Assembly (NCBI GenBank): GCA_036268875.1
Contig: DATATI010000029.1
Location: 1-64,000, forward strand
Direction: 5' to 3'
DNA length: 64,000 bases
Source of the DNA: Polyangia bacterium
Lineage (GTDB): Bacteria; Myxococcota_A; Polyangia; Fen-1088
Part shown: piece by piece, positions 16,694 through 26,764 of the stretch
Layout: every line of letters begins with the position of its first letter
Position numbering within the stretch: the stretch's first letter is position 1
The notes under the pieces: model-generated
What the model saw: the letters and a program-made list of their open reading frames with translations, nothing else
What the model was told of the DNA's origin: nothing
Databases searched by the model: none
Program-made: the position numbers and the translations under genes

Positions 16694-18484
16694 TCAGCGC
16701 CGGTCGCCCAGGAAGCCCGGATGCGGGTACAGCGGCGGCTTGCGGAAGCGGCCGGTTTGCCGGCGAATGTCGACGTCGTCGAACAACAGCGACGGCGTGA
16801 CGATCGCCGACGGAATGCCGCTGAAGCCGCTGCCGCCGTCGATGTAGTCGTAAACCAGCGGCTCACGCCCGACCGCGACGATGTCCTTCAGCGCGCGCGG
16901 CAAAAGGTTCTCCAGCGTGAGGCCGCGTACCAGCGTCTCCTTGCCGTTGTGAACCCGATAGACAACCAGCGGCCGCACCGGCGGCGGTCCGTGGCTGCCG
17001 CCCAGACCAAACGAGAACAGCAGCGTCAGATCGTCGTTGTCGCCGCCCAGCCCCGGCACGTTGGGATCTTCCAGCAGGCGCACCACATACGGTGTCACGC
17101 CGCCGCCCTTGGCGATCTTATCAAGCTGGCCAATCAGCGCCGCCCGCGGCAGCCCGCCCTTGCCGCTCACGATCAGGTTGCCGAGGTGCGCGCGCGGCGA
17201 GGTGAAGCGCGAACCGCGGGCGTGGCCATTAGAGTGCGGGAGCTCCTGACGCGGCGTCCGCGACATCAACAGCGAGCGCAAAATTCCTGCCTCGACCAGC
17301 GACACCCGCCGGGCCGGCACGCCCTCGTCGTCAGCGCGATAGGCGCCGAACAGCGGCTGCTTGCCAGGGCCTTCCTCCAGCAACGGATCGTCGACCGCGG
17401 ATAGCAGGGGCGAGGCCACCTTCTGACCCAGCTTGTTGGCCAGCTCGCTTTGTTCGTTGCGCTCTTCGCTGCCGGCGGCGGCGGTCTTGGGCGGCGGCGT
17501 GCCGGCCAGGTTGTCGCCCAGCAAAAGCTTGATGATCTGAGCCGCCGCCGGACCTTCGAACAACACCGGGCCCGAACCGCTGGCCGCCACCGGCGCCGAG
17601 CGCATCGCCGTCAGCTCGGTGGCCATCGCCCGCACCGCTTTTTCCATCTCGGGCAGCGGCGGCAGGCCAGCGACGGTGAGGGCGTTGAAGGGCACAAAGC
17701 TGTGCAGCTTCATCCCGTCGTCGGCCTGGGCCTCAGCGGTCACCTCGACCCGCACGGTGCGCTGGTGGTCGTCGATGAACGTGCCGTCGCTGGCCGCCAT
17801 GCGCCGGCGGATCAGCGCCGCCGTGGCCGTCACGTGCGAGCCCACCACCAAAGGAAATTCGCGGAACACCGCCGACAACCGCTCGGTAAGGCGGCGCAAC
17901 GACTCGACGTCGGCGTCGACGGTGGCGAGCGGCAGCGTGACGTGGGCGGGCGGCTCGGCGGAAAAATCGCCCAGAGCGGCGTCTCCTTCCGCGCTGGCCT
18001 GGCTGGCCGCCGCCGCCCGCTTGCGCGCCAGCACCTCCAGCGCCGCCTTGTACGCCTCGTCGGTGCGCAACCACAGCTCGCGCCGCAAGGCCGCGTAGTC
18101 GTCTTCGATGGGCAACCCGGCAAAGCGGCCACCGCTGCCTTCAAAGTTGCTGTTGTCGAAGGTCGGATCGCCGACGCGCAGGTCGGTGCGCAGCACGCGG
18201 GCCACCGAGCGATTGGCCGCCGTCGGGGCGCCGAAGGTGGCGGCGGCGACCAGCTGATCGACGTCGCTGATGGTGTAGGCGAGATAGTACGGCCGCGGCT
18301 CGTCGCCCAGGCGCAGCTCGGACATCGATCGGGTCAGTTCGTCTTGCAGGGCTTTGCGCACGCTGGCGTCGTTGGTGCTGACGCGCGGATCGGCTTCGAT
18401 ATCGACGCGCACGCCGAAACCCAGCGACAGCAACGCCGCGATGGCGACGATCAGCGAGGCAACGGAACGAATACGACCCGTCAC
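16694..18484 (-). CDS. Exported TldE/PmbA-like protein (no metal site)
   Basis: A 596-residue TldD/PmbA-family protein. The GTG start at 18484 overlaps the stop of the upstream TldD-like gene (GTGA). Residues 9-26 ([18 protein letters not shown]) form a signal peptide or anchor, unlike cytoplasmic TldE. It shares with its neighbour the [10 protein letters not shown] segment, a [11 protein letters not shown] region, [15 protein letters not shown] and a C-terminal [20 protein letters not shown]. At the position of the partner's HExxxH it has [15 protein letters not shown], so the zinc site is absent, as in the non-catalytic half of TldD/TldE heterodimers. Proposed role: partner subunit of an extracytoplasmic peptidase. 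Confidence 0.85.
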   Translation of the reverse strand: MTGRIRSVASLIVAIAALLSLGFGVRVDIEADPRVSTNDASVRKALQDELTRSMSELRLGDEPRPYYLAYTISDVDQLVAAATFGAPTAANRSVARVLRTDLRVGDPTFDNSNFEGSGGRFAGLPIEDDYAALRRELWLRTDEAYKAALEVLARKRAAAASQASAEGDAALGDFSAEPPAHVTLPLATVDADVESLRRLTERLSAVFREFPLVVGSHVTATAALIRRRMAASDGTFIDDHQRTVRVEVTAEAQADDGMKLHSFVPFNALTVAGLPPLPEMEKAVRAMATELTAMRSAPVAASGSGPVLFEGPAAAQIIKLLLGDNLAGTPPPKTAAAGSEERNEQSELANKLGQKVASPLLSAVDDPLLEEGPGKQPLFGAYRADDEGVPARRVSLVEAGILRSLLMSRTPRQELPHSNGHARGSRFTSPRAHLGNLIVSGKGGLPRAALIGQLDKIAKGGGVTPYVVRLLEDPNVPGLGGDNDDLTLLFSFGLGGSHGPPPVRPLVVYRVHNGKETLVRGLTLENLLPRALKDIVAVGREPLVYDYIDGGSGFSGIPSAIVTPSLLFDDVDIRRQTGRFRKPPLYPHPGFLGDRR

Positions 18485-20415
18485 CGGTCGTCTCCGTTCG
18501 TCGTCGGCACGCGGCCTATCGCGTGGACGGAGCTCGGGCTTCGCCCGAGCGGAGTCCTTCGCGGGAGGGTCCGGGAACCCTCCCAGGGTTGCCGGTTCAA
18601 CGACGGCGCGGGCAACGCGGGCGGTTTGTCGTTGCCCTTGTCGCGTCGTTCGATCTCGATCTGATCCACCAGCAAGCTGGGGCTGGTGGCCGATACCGGA
18701 ACGAATCCGGATTCGGCGCCGCAGTAGCCGTTGAAGGTCTGGTAGTCGCCGGTGGCGGCGTGAATGCGCGACAGCGCGGCCAGCGGCGTGCCGACCACGT
18801 CGACGCCGCGGACCAGCTCGTCCGGCCGGCCGTCGACCCACACGCGGTAGACAAGAATCGGTAGCACCTTGAAGGCCTGCGGCCCGCCGCGCGTGGTGTT
18901 GGTGAAGCCGCCCGAGATGTCGCGGAACAAAAGCCCGTACGGTTTGCCCTGACGGGTGGCCACCTCGCGCAGCAGGCGGCGCAGCTCATCAGTCGACACC
19001 ACCGTCGCCGGCTGCACCACCAGGTTGCCCTGGCGCGACACCACCTGCCGCCCTTCCTGGCGGCGTCCGTGCCCGTTCGACTGGCTGAACCCACGCGTCG
19101 GCGATCGGCTGAGCAAGAACGTCTTCAGCACGCCGTCCGCCACCAGCGTGGCCCGCTGGGCCGGCACCGCCTCGTCGTCGAAGTGATAAAAGCCGTTCAG
19201 ATCGACGCCGCCGATGCGGGCCAGCGTCGGATCGTCGTAGACAGAAATGAACGACGGCATCACCGGCTCGCCGATCTTCTTGGCGAAGGTCTGTCCTTCG
19301 TCGTCGTTCTTCTGGCGGTGGCCTTCCACCCGATGACCGAAGATCTCGTGAAAAAAAACCCCGGCCGCTTTTCCTTCCAGGATCGCCGGCCCGATATAGG
19401 GATCGGCCAGCGGCGCCCGGCGCAACGCCTTCAGATCGGCGATGATGGCGTCCGCGGCGCGGTTCATCTCGGCGTCGGAGGCCAGCTCGGCGAACGACGC
19501 GGCGTCGAAGCTTTCGAACCGTTCCAGCTCCATGCCGTCGTCGGCGTGGGCGTCGGCTTGCAAGCTGACCCGCACGAAGGTGCTGCCGGTCTGAATCAAC
19601 GCGCCCTCGGAGTTCAAAAGCCAGCGCGTCAGCCCCACCACCTGCAGCGTCACCTGCGAATCCAAGATCTCGTCTTGCCCGCGAAAACGCGCCGACAGCG
19701 TGCGCAGCTTGTTTTCCCAGGTCGGGACGTCCGCCCCGATCTCCGCCGGCTGGCCCAGGTAGACCACCGGTTTTTCGTGCGAGAAATCGTCGGAGGCGTC
19801 CTCGTCGGCGACCTTCAGCGTCTTCTGGGTCTTGATCTTCACCAGCCGCTCGGCCGCTTCTTTGTAGCGGCGATCGGTCTCGATCCAGGCCACCGCGCGC
19901 AGGGCCGACGCATCGTCGGTCAGCGGCAGCGCCGCCCCGCGCCCGCCGAACGCCGACGAGAAATCCATCCCTTCCGAACGAATGTTGTGCGTCGAATCGA
20001 GTTTGTAGTCGCCCACCCGCACGTCGGTGTCGAGCGTGCGCGCCCGCCGTTCGGACGACTGCACCAGCGCGCCGTAGCTGGCCGACACCACCACCTCACG
20101 ACGATCGCTGACCTCGTAGGCGATGAAGTACGGCGGCGGTTTGCCTTTCGCGCCGAGCTCCTTCATCGCCCGGTGCAGCTCGTCCTCCAGGGCAGCCAGG
20201 CCCGCCGGCTTGGGCGCGCCGCCACCTGAGGTGGGCGCCACCGCCACCACCAGCGGCCCGGGCGCGCGCGCCTGGCCGGCGACGGGCGCGGCGGATGGCG
20301 CGACCGCCGACGGTGGTCTGGGCGCCGCGCAGCCGGCCAAAAACGCGACCACCATCCAGCGAGGCGGAGACGAACGGACGAAGCGCTGGTTGGTTTCGAG
20401 CGGGAGAAACGGCAT
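18481..20415 (-). CDS. Exported TldD-like metallopeptidase lipoprotein
   Basis: TldD-family proteins act with TldE as a heterodimeric metallopeptidase that degrades or trims peptides. This 644-residue version carries the HExxxH motif as HEIFGH at 356-361, within [17 protein letters not shown], and the downstream family regions [20 protein letters not shown] and RDISGGF. Its N-terminus has a lipoprotein signal: [10 protein letters not shown] with lipobox FLAGC and Cys29, then a long Ala/Pro linker (30-70). It is therefore probably anchored in the envelope, not cytoplasmic as in E. coli. The last 50 residues are Pro/Arg-rich and basic. The TldE-like gene follows with a 4-bp overlap. Confidence 0.88.
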   Translation of the reverse strand: MPFLPLETNQRFVRSSPPRWMVVAFLAGCAAPRPPSAVAPSAAPVAGQARAPGPLVVAVAPTSGGGAPKPAGLAALEDELHRAMKELGAKGKPPPYFIAYEVSDRREVVVSASYGALVQSSERRARTLDTDVRVGDYKLDSTHNIRSEGMDFSSAFGGRGAALPLTDDASALRAVAWIETDRRYKEAAERLVKIKTQKTLKVADEDASDDFSHEKPVVYLGQPAEIGADVPTWENKLRTLSARFRGQDEILDSQVTLQVVGLTRWLLNSEGALIQTGSTFVRVSLQADAHADDGMELERFESFDAASFAELASDAEMNRAADAIIADLKALRRAPLADPYIGPAILEGKAAGVFFHEIFGHRVEGHRQKNDDEGQTFAKKIGEPVMPSFISVYDDPTLARIGGVDLNGFYHFDDEAVPAQRATLVADGVLKTFLLSRSPTRGFSQSNGHGRRQEGRQVVSRQGNLVVQPATVVSTDELRRLLREVATRQGKPYGLLFRDISGGFTNTTRGGPQAFKVLPILVYRVWVDGRPDELVRGVDVVGTPLAALSRIHAATGDYQTFNGYCGAESGFVPVSATSPSLLVDQIEIERRDKGNDKPPALPAPSLNRQPWEGSRTLPRRTPLGRSPSSVHAIGRVPTTNGDDR

Positions 20416-20548
20416 CTGGGTGTGTGTCTTAGCAGGTCACGATCTCACGGCCAGCGCCCGCGCGCCACGGGCGACCTCTAGCCACGCTCGGCGGTTGATG
20501 GTATGTCGGCGTTCCAGCGGTAACAGCCAGAACCCTCGGAGGATCTTT

Positions 20549-21175
20549 ATGGACGCACTGACCAGCCCGGCCTTTGTCCCCTACCTTTTACGTTGGGCGC
20601 ACATCCTCTTCGGCATCATCTGGCTCGGCCACCTGTACTTCCTCAACCTGGTGAACGTTCCGTTCCAGGGCGGGCTCGACAAAGAGCTGAAGCCGAAGGT
20701 CAACCCGGCGCTGCTGCTGCGCGCGTTCTACTGGTTCCGCTGGGGCGCCATGTACACGTTCATCTTCGGCTGGGCCCTGTTCGGCTATCACTACCTCGGC
20801 CCGGAGCACAACCTGACCTTCCCCGCCTCCGAAGGCGGCGGGGTGACCGGCCGAGCCATGTGGATTCTGTTTGGCGGCCTGCTGGGAACGATCATGTGGT
20901 TCAACGTCTGGTTCGTGATCTGGCCGCGCCAGAAACGCATCCTGGGCGGATTGGCCGCCGGCAAACCCGATCCCGACGCCGCGGCGATGGCCGCCACCGC
21001 CGGCAAGGCCTCGCGGTTCAACACGTATGCGTCGGGCCCGATGCTTTTCGGGATGGTGGGCGCCACGCACTTCACCGTGATGAGCTTCCCGGTGCTGCTG
21101 GTGGTGTCCATCGTCGGTTGTGGTTTCTGGTTCGGGATGATCAAGCGATCGTTCAAGGTCAAGACCAGCGTCTAG
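20549..21175 (+). CDS. PuuD/DUF989-like membrane protein
   Basis: The 208-residue product resembles the membrane part of the urate hydroxylase PuuD (DUF989): LLRWAHILFGIIWLGHLYFL, then NLVNVPFQGGLD, and FYWFRWGAMYTFIFGWALFG. About four membrane segments are visible (about 13-32, 58-78, 103-125, 170-195). Histidines in the first segments could bind haem, as in this family. The C-terminal cytochrome c domain of true PuuD is missing, so urate oxidation is not assured. A GGAGGA site lies 6 bp before the ATG at 20549. The gene stands alone and its 3' end overlaps the convergent vWA-FHA gene by 4 bp. Confidence 0.8.
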   Translation: MDALTSPAFVPYLLRWAHILFGIIWLGHLYFLNLVNVPFQGGLDKELKPKVNPALLLRAFYWFRWGAMYTFIFGWALFGYHYLGPEHNLTFPASEGGGVTGRAMWILFGGLLGTIMWFNVWFVIWPRQKRILGGLAAGKPDPDAAAMAATAGKASRFNTYASGPMLFGMVGATHFTVMSFPVLLVVSIVGCGFWFGMIKRSFKVKTSV

Positions 21176-23223
21176 CGAGAAGCCGCCGCCCGCCGCGCCC
21201 CACCGCCGCCCGCCGACGATCCACCTCTGCCGCTTCCCGCCGACAGATTGCCCGCACTGGCCGACTTGAAAATAAAGAGGCCAGCGCCCACGCCGACGGT
21301 CTCGCCGTCGGCCAGCACGTGACGATCGCTGACCTGCGCGCCCTCGACGGAGATTGAACCGCCGAGCGGCGCGACCACGAAGGCGCCGGCCTCGACGGTG
21401 AAGACCGCGTGCTCGGGCGCGACGGTGCCGTCACCGGTGATGCGCACGCCGCACGACGGAGATTGGCCCAACACACAGCGACCGTCGCCGCTGATGCGCA
21501 GGGTTTCCCCCCGCCGGCCCGGACCGCCCGCACGCACCAGCCAGCCGACCAAGACGCCGTGCGAGCCACTGCCCGAGCGCAAGGCGTCCTGGATGGACAC
21601 CGCCACGCCGCGCGCGCGCGGCCGGCCCAACAAAGAATGGGCCCGCGACGACCCGCGCAGCGCCTCGGCCAGGCGATCGAGATCCAACCCGGCGAACGCT
21701 GTCCACTCGTCGGCGCCCACGCGCGCGGCCAGCATCTCGGCGGCCTGCTCGGCGGGCATCTGGCCTTCGACCGCTTCGGCCAGCACAGCGGCCACACCGG
21801 GGCTCAGCGTGGGAACGTCAGCGGATTTCTTGGCCAGGATGTCGCGAATCTCTTGCAGGCGCATGCGCCCGGGTCGGGTGCGGAAGTACGGAAAACGCGG
21901 GTCCTGCAGGACTTCCTGATCGACCTTGGCCAGCGCGCTGACCGCCTGGGGAAAGCTGCGGCTCAACTCGTCGACCGCGCGCTTGGGCGAGGCCCCGCGC
22001 CGGATCAGATCGTGCGCGGCTTGCAGCACTTCCTCGCTGTCGTCGTCGGCGCCTTCGTCGCCGTCGCCTCCGTCAACGTCGTCTTCGCTTTCATCGTCGT
22101 CATCGCCGCCGCGAGCGGCGCGCCCACCGCGTCCTGCCGAGCGACCACCGCTGCCGCCCGCTCGACCTTTCAGCAGCAACACCGCACCGCCCGCCGCCAC
22201 CACGATGCCCACCACCAATGCGATCAAGACCCAGCGCAGGGCGCTGGGTGGCGCCGAAACGAGACCGATCTCCGCGTTCAACTTTTGCCCGCCGCCGCCC
22301 GTCTGCCGCACCAGCAAGCGATGCGATCCGCCAAACAGCCGCCACGTCATCGGAGGCGTGAACCGCACCCGCTGCAGGTCGGCCACGCCCTGTCCCAGCG
22401 ATTCAAGCGTGTTTTCCAGATCGCTGGCTTGATCGAGGACGCGCAGGAACCCGCCCGCCGCCTCGTGCAGATCACGCAGGTTCGACGCGGCTGCAGCGGC
22501 GTCAGCCTCGGGCGCCGGGAAGGCAACCACCAGCGGCGTGATGCCGGCCTTGCGCAGGTCGTGGCCGAGGGCCGAAAAATCTCCCGGGCCGTCGCCCTTC
22601 GGATCAGCAAAGTCGCGCCCGTCAGTGACCAGCAACAGCAGCTTCAGCGCCGCCGGATCCGCCGCCAGATCGGGGAGCTCCAGGCGAATGGCGTCGATCA
22701 TGTTCGGCCGATAACTCTCCAGGTAGGCCACGTCGCCCAGCCGGCTGACGTCGGCGGCGGTCAGACGCGCGCGCCCTTGGCGCATGCGTCCGTAGATCGT
22801 CGGATAGACCGTGGTCCGCGACGGCACGCGCTGGAAGAAGCTTTGAATCCCGTCCAGCGCGCCCGAGGGAACGCCCGTGACCCACAGATAGACCAGGCCG
22901 ACGCTGATCGGCGGACGCCAGGTGGCGCTGGCCTCGGAGGCGGTGGTGGCCCACTCCGACAGCGACTGCACAGTCATCGGCGCATCGGAGGGCGCGCCAT
23001 CGACGACCAGTTCCAGGCTGGACGCTTTCAGAGAGCGGCCGCTTTCGCTGATGGCACCGACGAAGAAGGTCAGGTCGGCCGGATCAACGTCGGGCACCGG
23101 GCGCGTCACCAGCACCGCCGGCGCAGCCAGCGCCTGACCGGCGAAGGCGCACATCCCCAACCCGGCGACCAGACGGCGAAGGGCCCCGACCGCGCGACCT
23201 CCCCGACGGCGGCGTCCGCTCAT
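21172..23223 (-). CDS. vWA-like and FHA domain membrane protein
   Basis: A 683-residue protein with a signal peptide (LRRLVAGLGMCAFAGQALA), a von Willebrand A-like periplasmic domain (about 35-290) with LLLLVTDGRDFADPKG, a membrane segment near 331-354 (LRWVLIALVVGIVVAAGGAV), a highly acidic stretch of Asp/Glu/Gly (about 375-402), a helical region, and a C-terminal FHA-type domain (about 570-660) with VLGQSPSCGVRI and the conserved positions around PEHAVFTV. The topology puts the vWA part outside and the FHA part inside, as a transmembrane adaptor. The ATG at 23223 overlaps the stop of the upstream FHA gene (ATGA). The tail is Gly/Ser/Arg-rich. Confidence 0.82.
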   Translation of the reverse strand: MSGRRRRGGRAVGALRRLVAGLGMCAFAGQALAAPAVLVTRPVPDVDPADLTFFVGAISESGRSLKASSLELVVDGAPSDAPMTVQSLSEWATTASEASATWRPPISVGLVYLWVTGVPSGALDGIQSFFQRVPSRTTVYPTIYGRMRQGRARLTAADVSRLGDVAYLESYRPNMIDAIRLELPDLAADPAALKLLLLVTDGRDFADPKGDGPGDFSALGHDLRKAGITPLVVAFPAPEADAAAAASNLRDLHEAAGGFLRVLDQASDLENTLESLGQGVADLQRVRFTPPMTWRLFGGSHRLLVRQTGGGGQKLNAEIGLVSAPPSALRWVLIALVVGIVVAAGGAVLLLKGRAGGSGGRSAGRGGRAARGGDDDDESEDDVDGGDGDEGADDDSEEVLQAAHDLIRRGASPKRAVDELSRSFPQAVSALAKVDQEVLQDPRFPYFRTRPGRMRLQEIRDILAKKSADVPTLSPGVAAVLAEAVEGQMPAEQAAEMLAARVGADEWTAFAGLDLDRLAEALRGSSRAHSLLGRPRARGVAVSIQDALRSGSGSHGVLVGWLVRAGGPGRRGETLRISGDGRCVLGQSPSCGVRITGDGTVAPEHAVFTVEAGAFVVAPLGGSISVEGAQVSDRHVLADGETVGVGAGLFIFKSASAGNLSAGSGRGGSSAGGGGARRAAASR

Positions 23224-23990
23224 GATCGCCCGCCGACCGGCGGCAGCCACAGCGACTTGAACAGCATCTCGGTGGCGCCCACCTTCAGCACGTCACCGTC
23301 GGCCAGCCGAATCACCTCGCCCGGCGTCAGCTTGTGCGAGTTGACGAACGTGCCGTTCACCGACGGCGACGGGTTGTCCCGGTCGTTGATGGTGAAGGCG
23401 TCGGTGCGATCGCCGGTGCTGGGGCGATTGAGCACGGCGTGGCCGCTGGACATGAAGGTGTCGTCGAACTCGACCACCCGCGCACCGCCGCCCGCGCCGG
23501 CGCCGGCCCGCGACAGCACCACCCGCTGCTGGTCCAGTTCGATCAGGCCGCCCCGCTGTTTCTCGTCGACCGAGCGGACCACCACCAGCCAGCCCAGCGT
23601 CATGCCGCCTGGCGCCTGCGACGGCAGCGCCACCTGGCCGGCGGCCAGGAACATCGTCTTTGCCGAAACCAGGTGCGGGCGGCACTTGCCGCAGGTGGTG
23701 CCCCAGCCGGCCAGCATCGGTTCACCGCAGTTGGGGCAAGCGACCTCGGTCGGCGGCGGGCCCTCCGACGCGCGCGCCTGAATCGCCGCGCCAGTGGCGG
23801 CGACGCGCGGACGAACGGCGCCGGTGCCGCTGCCCGGTTTGGCGCCGGTTGTGGCGCCGGCCCTGGCGCCTTGGCGCGGACGCGCCGGTCGTCGCACTGT
23901 CGAGGCGCCCGGACGCGGGCGGCTGCCGGGGGCCGGCTGCTCGGGATCGCCCGATCCCCCGCCGAACATTTTTCTGAATTTGTCGAACAC
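23220..23990 (-). CDS. Zinc-ribbon and FHA domain protein
   Basis: A 256-residue protein with a basic Pro/Arg/Ala-rich N-terminus, a CxxC-type zinc ribbon near residues 85-105 (CPNCGEPMLAGWGTTCGKC), and a C-terminal FHA domain (about 165-250) with the conserved GHAVLNRP, a Ser-x-Asn-Gly-Thr variant SVNGTFVNSHKL, and ADGDVLKVGATEM. FHA domains bind phosphothreonine. The GTG at 23990 (VFDKFRKMFGG) is preferred, with an in-frame ATG at 23969 as the alternative; no strong Shine-Dalgarno precedes either. It overlaps the following vWA-FHA gene by 4 bp, so the two proteins probably act together. Confidence 0.8.
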   Translation of the reverse strand: MFDKFRKMFGGGSGDPEQPAPGSRPRPGASTVRRPARPRQGARAGATTGAKPGSGTGAVRPRVAATGAAIQARASEGPPPTEVACPNCGEPMLAGWGTTCGKCRPHLVSAKTMFLAAGQVALPSQAPGGMTLGWLVVVRSVDEKQRGGLIELDQQRVVLSRAGAGAGGGARVVEFDDTFMSSGHAVLNRPSTGDRTDAFTINDRDNPSPSVNGTFVNSHKLTPGEVIRLADGDVLKVGATEMLFKSLWLPPVGGRS

Positions 23991-24081
23991 GTTGCGGCGC
24001 GATTCATCATAGGTTCGGGATCGCGGGGGGTCAAACGTTCGGCGGCGATCGCCGTCGCCAGATGGCGGTGCGCCCGCTAAC

Positions 24082-26106
24082 ATGCATGCGCCGATGATCC
24101 GGGCTTCCGCATGCGCTTCCCTCTTCGCGCTGGGTTTTCTGGCGCTGACCGGCGCCGCCGTCGCGGGCGAGCCCAGCGCGTCGCCCGGCAGTTCGATCAT
24201 CGTGGCCGGCCAGCCGTTCGAGGTGGGCCGTCCGGTGGTGCTGTGGAACGATCCCCAGGGGTTCGACGCCTATCAGATCCGCTGCATCGACCAGTCGGGC
24301 GGCTGCTGCAACAGCGATTCGAAACGCTATGGCACGCGCAAGAACGTCAACAAAGGCACGCTGGAAGAACTGCAACAGAACGTCTCGCAGTTCGTCCTGC
24401 ACTTTGACGGCTGCGTGAATTCGCGCTCGTGCTTCAAGTCGATGCACAACCGCCCACGGCCCAGCGGCGAGGGCTGCGGCCTGTCGGCGCACTTCATGAT
24501 CGACGCCGACGGCACCATCTATCAGACGCTGGATCTGGTCGAACGCGCGTTCCACGCCGAGGAGGTCAACTCGATCTCCATCGGCGCCGAGATCTGCAAC
24601 CGCGGGCGCGTCGACCGCAGCGAATGGCCCAAGCTGCCGCCCGATTACCGCACCCGCCCCACCCGCGACGTGGTGGTGAACGGCGAGCACCACGAAGCGT
24701 ATGAATTTCGCCCTGAGCAGTACGATTCCATCGTCGCCCTCACCCGCACGCTGCTGCGGGTTTTCCCGCGCATCAAACCGGTGATCCCCGAGCGCGACGG
24801 CCAGCCGATCATGGACACGCTGGCCGACCCGCTGTCGTTCGCCGGGATCCTGGGCCACCTGAACGTCGATCTGCAAAAGCAGAAGTGGGATCCCGGCGCG
24901 CTGGATTGGCGGCGCATTCTGCGCGCGCTGAACGGCTTTGAATTCCCGGTGCAGATCCGTTCCTTCACGGAAATTCCGCGCGAGCAGCAAGATCTGATCT
25001 CGGCGCGGCGGGCGGCTTTCTTCAACGCCGAGGAGCGCGCCACCGGGCAATTTCCCGCCTCGGCCGGGCGCTTGTGGCATTCGGGCGCGCACCTGCGCGC
25101 GGCGCCGGACAGCCCGGTGCGGGCGCCGACCCGCGGGCGCATCATCGCCGCCCGGCGCGCCCAGGCGGGAAATTCGTCGCGGTCATTCGTGTTGATCCGC
25201 CACGACATCGACGTCGACGGCGAGCCGCTGACGTTCTATTCGCTGATCGCCCACCTGGCGCTGCCGCCGCTGGATTCGCCCGCCGCCCAGGCCATCCCCT
25301 GGTTGCAGGCGCTGGCGCACGGTCCGCGCGAGACCCAGGTGGCGCTGGAGGCCGGACAGGTGGTGGTGCTGGATCAGCGCGTGGAGGCCGGAGACAGCAT
25401 CGGCACCGTCGGCACCGTCAGCCGGGGGCCCGAGCAAGGCCCGGAGATCCACTTCGAGATCTTCACCACCGATCGCCTGACCGGCGAGTTCGGCCGCACG
25501 TTCCGCTACATCAACGCCGCCGGCGACGGTCCCATCGTCAGACGCAGCGACGTCGTCGCCGCCATGGACAGCAACGGCGATCAACAGCTGGACGGCGCTG
25601 AGCTGCGCCGGTTCTTCCGCTCCGGCGATCTGGACAAGCGGCAAGCGCTGCGCCGGCTGGCCATCCGCCACCGCCACGAGTGGGGCGATCGCACGACGTC
25701 GACGGAATTTTCCGGTCTGCGCGAGCTGGCCGGCCTGTCGGAAGCGCAGCGCCGGCAGCTTTATGACATCGCCATCGCTCCCTACATTTTCTGGACCGAC
25801 GAACTGTCGCGCGCCACTGGCTTGCCGGCCAACCAGACCATTTATTCGTACAATCCCCTGACGTTCATGCTGGAGCTAGCCGCGCGCACCGCCCACGTCG
25901 AGCTGCCCAAGACCCGCGGCCGCGAGATCGGCGAGGCCGGCAGCGAGCCGCGCAAGCTGGCCCACGTGCCGCTGACCGACTGGACGCAGCCGCAAGCCTC
26001 GCCCATCGAACGCCCGCTCTTGAGCGCGCCCATCGGCATGCGGTTAGGGCCGCGCAAGCGTGAGGACATCCCGCTTATCGAGCTGGCGCCGACGGATACC
26101 CGCTGA
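24082..26106 (+). CDS. Secreted amidase / M23-like / EF-hand protein
   Basis: A 674-residue exported protein (signal peptide about 1-29, ASLFALGFLALTGAAVAG). Residues 60-280 form an N-acetylmuramoyl-L-alanine amidase (Amidase_2/PGRP) domain with zinc ligands His108 (FVLHFDG), His259 (GHLNVDL) and Asp270 in KWDPG. Residues about 325-465 resemble an M23/LytM domain: WHSGAHLRAAPDSPVRAP, YSLIAHLALP and EIHFEIF; the canonical HxxxD aspartate is replaced by His (HSGAH), so zinc binding is doubtful. An EF-hand-like loop DSNGDQQLDGAEL lies near 495-507. It probably cleaves peptidoglycan stem peptides in the periplasm or outside. An alternative start is the ATG at 24094. Confidence 0.85.
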   Translation: MHAPMIRASACASLFALGFLALTGAAVAGEPSASPGSSIIVAGQPFEVGRPVVLWNDPQGFDAYQIRCIDQSGGCCNSDSKRYGTRKNVNKGTLEELQQNVSQFVLHFDGCVNSRSCFKSMHNRPRPSGEGCGLSAHFMIDADGTIYQTLDLVERAFHAEEVNSISIGAEICNRGRVDRSEWPKLPPDYRTRPTRDVVVNGEHHEAYEFRPEQYDSIVALTRTLLRVFPRIKPVIPERDGQPIMDTLADPLSFAGILGHLNVDLQKQKWDPGALDWRRILRALNGFEFPVQIRSFTEIPREQQDLISARRAAFFNAEERATGQFPASAGRLWHSGAHLRAAPDSPVRAPTRGRIIAARRAQAGNSSRSFVLIRHDIDVDGEPLTFYSLIAHLALPPLDSPAAQAIPWLQALAHGPRETQVALEAGQVVVLDQRVEAGDSIGTVGTVSRGPEQGPEIHFEIFTTDRLTGEFGRTFRYINAAGDGPIVRRSDVVAAMDSNGDQQLDGAELRRFFRSGDLDKRQALRRLAIRHRHEWGDRTTSTEFSGLRELAGLSEAQRRQLYDIAIAPYIFWTDELSRATGLPANQTIYSYNPLTFMLELAARTAHVELPKTRGREIGEAGSEPRKLAHVPLTDWTQPQASPIERPLLSAPIGMRLGPRKREDIPLIELAPTDTR

Positions 26107-26241
26107 GACGGCCGACGCGACGCTGCCCCCGGTCGCCCGCGACGATCCGCGATAGATCGCCAGGCCGCCCTCGGTGGCGATCCAGGTTTCGTCGTCGAAG
26201 CTGGCGATGGCGGCGCACGCGCCGGCGAGACGACGTCCTCA
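26107..26241 (-). pseudogene. Possible beta-propeller remnant in intergenic gap
   Basis: In this gap the minus strand reads, after a stop near 26241, a frame with AIASFDDETWIATEGGLAIY, which looks like one blade of a two-component-regulator-type beta-propeller (pattern 'W-I-A-T-x-G-G-L-x-x-Y'). There is no start, ribosome site or further blades, and the frame runs into the antisense of the amidase gene. It is probably a decayed fragment. The rest of the gap, to 26305, shows nothing recognisable. Confidence 0.3.
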
Positions 26242-26305
26242 ATGAGAGTGCTCTATGACACGTGTATGCGCTCTGCAGATTGTCGACGGTGGACGGCGCC
26301 GCCGG

Positions 26306-26764
26306 TCACAGCGGCTGGCCGGCCGCCAGGCGATCCAGAAGGCGGGCGATCTCCTGCAGGCCGGCGCTGGATGCCACCACCCGCAGCGGGTGGAGGTCGC
26401 TTTGCAGAAAGGCGATCTGCTCGGCGTCGTCGAGATCGGCGAACAGCAGCGCCGGCAACGTCACGCCTGCCCGGCGCAGCGCCCGTAGGATCAGGATGCC
26501 CTGCACCGCCGCCAGTCGCCGCCGTTCGCCGTCCGGGTGCGCACCGGCGGCCCGTCCGTTGTCGTCGATCAGCTGGTCAGGCGCCGTACGCCCAAAATCC
26601 AGATCCAAAAGCAACCCGACCGCTCCACCGCAGGCCAGCGCCGCGGCCTCCTCGGCGCTGCCGGCGCGGGTGAATCGAAAACGCGCCCCCAGCAAGCGGG
26701 CGAATCGCTCGGTGTATTCGCGGCCGTCTTCGACAACCAGAAAAGTGGAGGCGGCGGCGGTCAT
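26306..26764 (-). CDS. Atypical stand-alone receiver-domain protein
   Basis: A 152-residue response-regulator-like receiver. Near the N-terminus is FLVVEDGREYTERFARLL, with acidic residues at the usual metal site, and the likely phosphoacceptor Asp lies in LLLDLDFG. After it comes an extended insertion (about 25 residues with GRAAGAHPDGERR) before the helix QGILILRALRRAG. The receiver of the sigma-54 activator in the same operon has the same kind of insertion and a matching helix (QGLLVLERLRRDF), so they are a shared subfamily. It has no output domain. The ATG overlaps the stop of the histidine kinase gene (ATGA). Probable phosphorelay sink or shuttle. Confidence 0.78.
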   Translation of the reverse strand: MTAAASTFLVVEDGREYTERFARLLGARFRFTRAGSAEEAAALACGGAVGLLLDLDFGRTAPDQLIDDNGRAAGAHPDGERRRLAAVQGILILRALRRAGVTLPALLFADLDDAEQIAFLQSDLHPLRVVASSAGLQEIARLLDRLAAGQPL

